Shown in pieces: positions 50,725 to 55,826 of a stretch of DNA of 55,826 nucleotides. The notes under the pieces were generated by a model. It was not told where the DNA came from. It searched no databases and worked only from the letters and a program-made list of their open reading frames with translations. The number at the start of each line of letters is the position of its first letter. The first letter of the stretch is position 1. This DNA comes from Desulfobacterales bacterium (GTDB lineage: Bacteria > Desulfobacterota > Desulfobacteria > Desulfobacterales > JAAELO01), in assembly GCA_024226555.1 (NCBI GenBank), contig JAAELO010000078.1:1-55826 (forward strand), in the 5' to 3' direction. A program made the translations under genes and the position numbers.

Positions 50725-52701
50725 ATGAATAGCGAAACTGTTGTTAAACAATGGGGCATCATATGTAGAAAAGATGAACTAATCCGAAAGCATGGCTCGG
50801 ATGGACAGAAAATGGTTTCTGAAGCCTTAAATTTTTTAACCGAGGCAAAAACAGCAAATCCATTTATAATGTATGAAAACGGTTTTGAAACCCTTGAAGA
50901 TATTTCAAAATCTATTACTCTTGTTCTAAAAAAAAAAGATGAATACCCTGATGAAATAGTTGATAAAGCAGCAACTCTCTATAATAAAATTTTAAAGACA
51001 GCACCAATAATACTATATGATATAGGCATTAAGAAATTTAACAAAATCCAGATTTTAAAATCCTATATAATCCATAAACATTTTTTTGATCAGAAAGTTG
51101 GATATAAAGAGTATATTAATGCCGAAAAAACCCTGAAAATTTCTGGTATGATTATAACTTTGGATTTCCTGCAAAAGTATGATGGTGTAGATTCTACGTC
51201 AGCTAAGAAAATTATTAAAGTTCTTAAGAAATTTAAAGTTATATATGACAGTGACCCATATGAGATTATTACAAAAAAGATCCTTTCAAAATCTCAGAAA
51301 GTTGTTGTTAATCAAAAACTCGGATCAATATTTAAAAATTCAAAAAGTCTGAAAAAGTTTATCAATGATATTGAGCAACTGAAAAAAATTAAGCTTAAGT
51401 ACCGTGAAATAAAGAAAAGCATTGTTAATTTTAGAAAAGAGGGTGAAAAGCAACCATTTATACTGTTTTTTCGAAAAAGAAAAATATTTAAAAGCAATGA
51501 AGAGGTTCGCAGGATTGCAGGACACCGAATATACACCTATTTAGATAGTTTTAAGGGTGCATTTAATAACAGCAATTTATTTAAAGGTATAAATTTCTCA
51601 GGTCTTACACCTGTTTTATCAGATATTGAATTAACCAGTTCCGATTTAAGTTACTGTGACTATAGTGGGATTACTATTGAAAACTGTGCTCTAAGTAGAT
51701 GCTATTTGTATAAAACAAAACTTAAAGGTGTGAAATTTATCAACTGTAAGCTTGATGAAACTGATTTTTCAGAAAGTTTATTAATAGACTCTGAATTTAC
51801 AGATTGTGATCTGTCTTATACAAAGTTTGATGGTGCAACAATGAACAATTGCAGAATCTCAGGGAAAAATAAATATACAAAAACCTCCTTTAATAATGCT
51901 AATTTAGAAGGTGCCTCTTTTTCAGAGGATGCATTTTTCTATGGATTGGATTTTACCTCTGTAAATTTACAATCTGCAACTATTCGAAATTGTAAATTTT
52001 CTGAGTGTACATTCGATGGGGGTAATCTTAAAAAGATGTTTGCAATAGGAGCCTCATTGATCAAATGTTCTTTTCATAATGCAGATCTTTCCGGGTCCAA
52101 AATGGATAGATCAGATCTTTCTGAATCTGATTTTTACAGAGCGACTCTCTCAAGAAAAGACAATGAGAGCTGTTTTAATGGAGTTAATATGATTAAAACA
52201 AATCTTTCATATGCAAGAATCGATAAAGCTGAGCTCCATCAGGTTAATTTCCTCGCGAGTAATCTTTATTTAACTATTGTTGATGATGCATCTTTTAAAA
52301 AAGCAAAAAATATCTCAGGAACTGAACAACCACACATAGCAGTTGGAGATGTTTCAGGACAGGAGATTGTACACAGAGCTACTTTGAAAAAAAGGTTAAA
52401 GGAGATGGGTTTTGAAGTTGAAGATGTTCATAAGGGAAAAATAGAGATCGAAGATTTGAAAAGAATATTAGACAGTGGTGAAACATTAAAAAAGCTTATG
52501 TCTTTTCTGAAAAAAGAGGGAGCCCAGATATCTGAAAAATATATTAAATACAATTTTCTTAATCCTCAAAACCTTACTAAAATAAGAGAATGGCTTGAAA
52601 AAGAGATGCCGCAGGAACAGGATATCATTATCCCCATGTTAATGGATGAGGAGTTTATAGATAAAGAGGATATTCTGCTAAAAACATTAACTGTTATATA
52701 G
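50725..52701 (+). CDS. Pentapeptide-repeat protein
   Basis: The 658-residue protein has a helical N-terminal 270 residues rich in Lys (KSLKKFINDIEQLKKIKLKY). About 250 residues of A(D/N)LxX-type pentapeptide repeats follow (examples: SSDLSYCDYSG, NCKLDETDFSES, NADLSGSKMDRSDLSESDF, GVNMIKTNLSYARI). A C-terminal helical part of about 130 residues (ATLKKRLKEMGFEVEDVHKG, LMSFLKKEGAQISEKY) ends it. Pentapeptide repeats form a right-handed quadrilateral helix; roles range from gyrase protection to scaffolding, and nothing here favours one. The ATG at 50725 is preferred over TTG 50716, with AGG upstream. A terminator follows. Confidence 0.85.
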   Translation: MNSETVVKQWGIICRKDELIRKHGSDGQKMVSEALNFLTEAKTANPFIMYENGFETLEDISKSITLVLKKKDEYPDEIVDKAATLYNKILKTAPIILYDIGIKKFNKIQILKSYIIHKHFFDQKVGYKEYINAEKTLKISGMIITLDFLQKYDGVDSTSAKKIIKVLKKFKVIYDSDPYEIITKKILSKSQKVVVNQKLGSIFKNSKSLKKFINDIEQLKKIKLKYREIKKSIVNFRKEGEKQPFILFFRKRKIFKSNEEVRRIAGHRIYTYLDSFKGAFNNSNLFKGINFSGLTPVLSDIELTSSDLSYCDYSGITIENCALSRCYLYKTKLKGVKFINCKLDETDFSESLLIDSEFTDCDLSYTKFDGATMNNCRISGKNKYTKTSFNNANLEGASFSEDAFFYGLDFTSVNLQSATIRNCKFSECTFDGGNLKKMFAIGASLIKCSFHNADLSGSKMDRSDLSESDFYRATLSRKDNESCFNGVNMIKTNLSYARIDKAELHQVNFLASNLYLTIVDDASFKKAKNISGTEQPHIAVGDVSGQEIVHRATLKKRLKEMGFEVEDVHKGKIEIEDLKRILDSGETLKKLMSFLKKEGAQISEKYIKYNFLNPQNLTKIREWLEKEMPQEQDIIIPMLMDEEFIDKEDILLKTLTVI

Positions 52702-52730
52702 ATTCCCTTAATCTATTCTAAAATAAAAAT

Positions 52731-52757
52731 CCCCGCCGCAAGCAGCGGGTTTTTTTA
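52731..52757 (+). terminator. Rho-independent terminator after the pentapeptide-repeat gene
   Basis: CCCGC and GCGGG pair around a small loop that can extend by GC/GC next to one mismatch, followed by seven T residues. It starts 30 bases after the stop. Confidence 0.85.
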
Positions 52758-52825
52758 CCTAAGCTTCACAATAAACTCTAAAAATAACTTCCAATGTTAA
52801 ATATGCAAATGATTTACTAAATGTT

Positions 52826-54154
52826 CTACAACAAGTTACTTGCAAGTTCAGCAAGATCTGATCGTTCTCCTTTCTCAAGATTAATATGGGCATAAAGTCT
52901 CTGCCCTTTCATCTTCTGTATCAAATAGCTTAATCCATTTGAATGACTGTCAAGATAGGGGTGATCTATCTGAAAAATATCACCTGTAAAAACAATCTTT
53001 GTTCCCTCACCTGCCCTTGTTATAATGGTTTTTACTTCGTGGGGAGTAAGGTTTTGAGCCTCATCAATTATAAAAAATATTTTGACAAGACTTCGACCAC
53101 GAATATATGTCAACGGCTCGATCTGCAACTTTTCATTCTTTATAAGATCCTGAATCTGCATATGTTTTTGACTGGTTTCCTCAAACTGATTCTGAATAAA
53201 ATTAAGATTATCATGAAGAGGTTGCATATAAGGTTTTATCTTGGATTCAATATCACCGGGTAAAAACCCAATATCCTTATTGCTTAGTGGCACTATGGGT
53301 CTTGCAACAAAAATCTGATGATAATATCTTTTTGATTCAAGAGCTCCTGCAAGTGCCAGCAATGTTTTTCCCGTACCAGCTTTTCCAGAAACCGATATCA
53401 GCTTAATATTATTGTTTGTTAATGCGTTGATTGCAAAAGTTTGACCGGAATTTTTTGGATATATTGAGTATGCACTTTGTTTCTCTACTCTTTTTATAAC
53501 ATCTTCAACACCATCATATGTCGCAAGAACAGATTGCCTGTCATTTGATAGAATATAGTATTCATTTTCAATAAAGGGCTCATCAGGACCTATTAATGAT
53601 GCTTCAATTTTAAAAGGGCTTTTATATAGTTTGTCTATAATTTCAGGATTATAAACCTCAATTGTCCTTGCACCTGTGTAGAGTGTTTTTAAATCTTCGA
53701 TATGATCTTTTGTAAAATCCTGGGACAAAACTCCCACAGACTTAGCTTTCATTCGAAGATTTACATCTTTTGTAACAAGAACAACAGGATTGTTTCCATT
53801 TTCATCTTTTAAATTGACTGCAATATTCAGTATTTTATGATCTTTATTGTTTGGATCAAAGTTTTCAATTTTTCTATTAAAGGGTTGTTCCAGTTTTATA
53901 CTGATATATCCATGACCATTACCTATGCTCACTCCCCCATTGAAAATTTTTCCATGGGAGAGCTCATCAAGCTTTCTTAAGAAATTTCTGGCATGAAAAT
54001 TCAGAGAACCACTACCCTTTTTAAAATTATCAAGTTCTTCCAAAACTGTTATAGGTATAACTATATCATTATCCTGGAATTGATAGATGCATGAGTTGTC
54101 ATGTAAGATTACGTTGGTATCTAAAACAAATGTCTTTTTCACAGGCAATTCCAA
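52826..54154 (-). CDS. PIN-domain PhoH-family protein (PhoH2-like RNA helicase/RNase)
   Basis: The 442-residue fusion has an N-terminal PIN RNase domain (FVLDTNVILHD, VLEELDNFKKG, VLVTKDVNLRMKAKSVGV; acidic residues intact) and a PhoH P-loop ATPase. The ATPase has Walker A SGKAGTGKTLLALAGALE at about 255, FVARPIVPLSNKDIGFLPGD, Walker B FFIIDEAQNLTPHEVKTIIT, and the TRAGEGTKIVFTGD motif. PhoH2-type proteins unwind and cut RNA in an ATP-dependent way. Length is normal for the family (about 440-460). It is convergent with the pentapeptide-repeat gene. Confidence 0.95.
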   Translation of the reverse strand: MELPVKKTFVLDTNVILHDNSCIYQFQDNDIVIPITVLEELDNFKKGSGSLNFHARNFLRKLDELSHGKIFNGGVSIGNGHGYISIKLEQPFNRKIENFDPNNKDHKILNIAVNLKDENGNNPVVLVTKDVNLRMKAKSVGVLSQDFTKDHIEDLKTLYTGARTIEVYNPEIIDKLYKSPFKIEASLIGPDEPFIENEYYILSNDRQSVLATYDGVEDVIKRVEKQSAYSIYPKNSGQTFAINALTNNNIKLISVSGKAGTGKTLLALAGALESKRYYHQIFVARPIVPLSNKDIGFLPGDIESKIKPYMQPLHDNLNFIQNQFEETSQKHMQIQDLIKNEKLQIEPLTYIRGRSLVKIFFIIDEAQNLTPHEVKTIITRAGEGTKIVFTGDIFQIDHPYLDSHSNGLSYLIQKMKGQRLYAHINLEKGERSDLAELASNLL

Positions 54155-54271
54155 TATTTTATTAAGTTTCCGGTTTATCGAAAAAATACTTTGGTTGCAA
54201 ATTAGACTAAAGATACAACCGGATAGTGGTTTTTTAAATAATTAAAAAACTACTGGGTTAGAAAACAAAAA

Positions 54272-54311
54272 AAGCCAACTAACTGAGTTTAAAATCTCAA
54301 TTAACTGGCTT
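54272..54311. repeat. Hairpin upstream of phoH-type gene
   Basis: AAGCCAACTAACTGAG and CTCAATTAACTGGCTT pair with three mismatches or wobbles around TTTAAAAT, with a run of A on the left. Read on the minus strand it ends in a T run, so it may be a terminator for a transcript coming from the right, where no gene was found. Confidence 0.5.
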
Positions 54312-54698
54312 CGGTATTGTATCAGTTTATGTAATAAAAATATTAGCTTCACTAAGTCAAGTGTGACACCAACATCTTTAAAAATCAACTCTTTTCTTGA
54401 TGTGAAAAAACCTGCAAAACGTTAATTATAAACTATTTATAAGATATTGGCAAACCATTTCGCATAATTTTAGATAGGATTAAAAAAAACCCTCTAATTA
54501 CGATTAAGGATAGATCGTGGTCAACGATAATTACACACAAAAGGGATGGAATTAACCCAAGGCCAAAAAAAATGGATTTGTAGACGATCCTTACCTCCGC
54601 CTATCTCGATTATCTTAAAATTCAATTTCTTATTCCGATTTTATAAACAAATCTTTGAATTTTAAGTTTTTATTAAATAAAAATTTAAATTCACTACT

Positions 54699-54900
54699 GG
54701 TCGTCATTCTCGAGATAGAGGCTGTGTCATGAATCAACTTTCTCTATTTTAGAGTGAAAATATTTTGTATTTAGGCCTTTAGAGATATTAGCCCAAACGG
54801 TCGTCATTCCAGAATCTGATTAAAGCTTGTTCTTAATCAGGTATCAGGAATCCAGAGGTTTTTATTTAATTTTCTTATTTGTGAAACAGCCTCAAATATC
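54699..54900. repeat. Dispersed repeat, copies 2 (partial) and 3 (full)
   Basis: Copy 2 starts GGTCGTCATTCTCGAGATAG and then GAGGCTGTGTCA, the reversed end motif, at 54699-54735. Copy 3 at 54798-54900 reads CGGTCGTCATTCCAGAATCT, a hairpin CTGATTAA/TTAATCAG, TATCAGGAATCCAGAGG, TTTTT, and ends GAAACAGCCTCAAATATCAG. The order matches copy 1 at 1293-1470, which carries an extra palindrome. Confidence 0.65.
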
Positions 54901-55000
54901 AGTTGTAGGTTGCATAGAGCCGGAGGCGAAATCCAACATTTTCGACCAAATAAGAATTTACGAGTTTGTCGGGTTTCGTTCCTCAAGCCGACCTACAACT
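54901..55000. repeat. 100-bp inverted-repeat element (AGTTGTAGGTTG ends)
   Basis: AGTTGTAGGTTG at the left pairs with CGACCTACAACT at the right (11 of 12). Inside, GGAGGCGAAATCCAACA and TGTCGGGTTTCG also pair in part, giving a long hairpin. It abuts copy 3 of the other dispersed repeat without a gap. An open frame across it is only the repeat read in one frame. This kind of GTTGTAGGT element is non-coding. Confidence 0.7.
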
Positions 55001-55495
55001 AAATTAAAATCCAATAAACTCCTTTTCGCCTCGTATTGCCTCACTTCCACCCGTTTATAATAAAAACTAAACCCCAAAACAACCAAAATCCCTTTCCAAA
55101 TTTTCTAAAAATGATATTCAATCTTTAAACATCCATAAAAAATATATTTATTTGCTTGTAATCTTGATATGCAGAGTATAGGCTATTATTCAGAAACACA
55201 GAAGCGAGCCAGTCAGGAGCTAGGAACTCCTTAACTGACTCTGAACAAAAACATTTCTTCAAAGGAGAAACGTAATGTCTGTATATTCTTTTACAGAATC
55301 CCTAAGGTTCCGTCAACGCCTCTTTCAAACGTCGGGGCAGCTTTTACACCCAAACCCTTTTAAATCAGGAAAAAAAGCACGATTATTCTGTTCTACAAAT
55401 CCGCCTTCGGTTTGTAAAACACCTGTTTTTCCATTGTATCCTCCGTTGATAATTTGAGGTTCCCTGGGTGTAATTGAACTTGTAAAAACACTAAA
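55001..55495. other. Intergenic stretch without a convincing gene
   Basis: A plus-strand frame at 55275-55457 does have AAAGGAG at good spacing before its ATG, but its product is proline- and serine-rich with no recognisable fold. The reverse frame across the same bases (with VEQNNRAFFPDLKGFGCKSC) is no more convincing. An imperfect hairpin (GAGCCAGTCAGGAG with CTCCTTAACTGACTC) lies at about 55206-55243. Confidence 0.4.
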
Positions 55496-55650
55496 GGGAC
55501 CTCTAATAATTTGAATTTTTGATGAAAAACAAGGCATAACAAAAAACAACGGGTTGATTCGTTTATGAAAAAGGTTTTATTTTATAAAGTTTACAGTTTT
55601 ATTTTTGTTATATCTGTGTTTCGCAAAAAGATCAGTTACTAGAGATTCCC
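55496..55650 (+). repeat. Miniature inverted-repeat element, copy G
   Basis: It runs from GGGACCTCTAATAATTTGAA to AGTTACTAGAGATTCCC. The interior is almost base-for-base that of the copy at 14036-14192, including GATGAAAAACAAGGCATAAC, AACGGGTTGATTCGTTTAT and TTTCGCAAAAAGATCAG. Two copies 41 kb apart this similar imply recent movement or conversion. Confidence 0.9.
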
Positions 55651-55770
55651 TAATGATTTAATTCGAGATTCATAAAAAATCAGTACTGAAGATTTTGTTC
55701 AGGTACAACACTTGTTTTGCGTCTGAAAGAGGCGAACCCTAACAACAGGGGACATACAATATGTTCCCTT

Positions 55771-55807
55771 AAGGTATGGCAGTTAACTGCCCCTGCTGCC
55801 ATACCTT
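55771..55807. repeat. Strong hairpin near the right edge
   Basis: AAGGTATGGCAG pairs perfectly with CTGCCATACCTT around a 13-base loop, followed by TTCC. Just before it, GGGGACATA and TATGTTCCC form another small palindrome (55748-55768). It could be a terminator or part of a repeat that continues past the window. Confidence 0.5.
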
Positions 55808-55826
55808 TTCCAAAACCAAATATAAC

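Noticed and set aside
54827..55060. 77-residue frame across the right-end repeats
   Set aside because: It is the translation of two dispersed repeats, not a gene.
55275..55457. 60-residue frame with a good AAAGGAG site
   Set aside because: Product has no recognisable fold or conservation signal; left as non-coding, though the start signal is notable.

Overview
The window is AT-rich DNA that most resembles a Desulfobacterota (Desulfobacterales-like) chromosome. This is inferred from gene families rather than from any marker gene: a DUF3786 protein, an MJ0042 zinc-ribbon/DUF3426 membrane protein, a CoA-transferase fused to a GNAT domain beside a second large acetyl-CoA hydrolase/transferase, a SidJ-like pseudokinase, a CheX phosphatase, YkgJ and PIN-PhoH proteins, and a probable selenoprotein. 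No rRNA, tRNA or CRISPR array was recognised.

The left 24 kb is accessory and repeat-laden. It starts with a decayed IS3-family element (1-1.1 kb), then an orphan AntA/AntB antirepressor, a run of strong hairpins (2.06-2.51 kb), and a small island with a membrane protein, an HNH endonuclease with a probable modification-reader domain, a small protein and a secreted helical protein. A GNAT gene sits between two direct repeats. A 1081-residue multidomain lipoprotein with a glycosidase-like domain (6.7-10 kb) looks less AT-rich than its surroundings. From 10.7 to 24 kb, small single genes (CYTH, STAS-like, amidohydrolase, periplasmic binding proteins, DUF1835, cupin, DUF2867, DUF3786, MFS) are mixed with gene relics (HNH 5' end, dusB, a frameshifted binding protein), a RAYT transposase and many copies of one miniature inverted-repeat element (TIR GGGAACCTCTAATAA).

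The most interesting locus is at 18462-19085: a FrnE/DsbA-family thioredoxin-fold gene whose catalytic CxxC motif is written TGA-x-x-Cys. A stem-loop with the geometry of a bacterial SECIS element lies 20 nt downstream. This is a strong candidate selenoprotein that ordinary annotation would truncate to a 155-residue fragment.

From 24 to 54 kb the DNA is a conventional core-like region: acyl-CoA metabolism (two CoA transferases/hydrolases), chemotaxis (MCP, CheX), hpt plus the zinc-ribbon protein, a DnaJ-family chaperone, mnmG, a TIGR01212 radical SAM protein, a yqiJ-yqiK (flotillin-like) pair, an MltD-like lytic transglycosylase, an aminotransferase/aspartoacylase-type pair, an HD hydrolase, a BrkB-YdjM-small B-box-like protein operon, a pentapeptide-repeat protein and PIN-PhoH. 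The last 1.6 kb (54.2-55.8 kb) has no convincing gene and is a patchwork of dispersed repeats.
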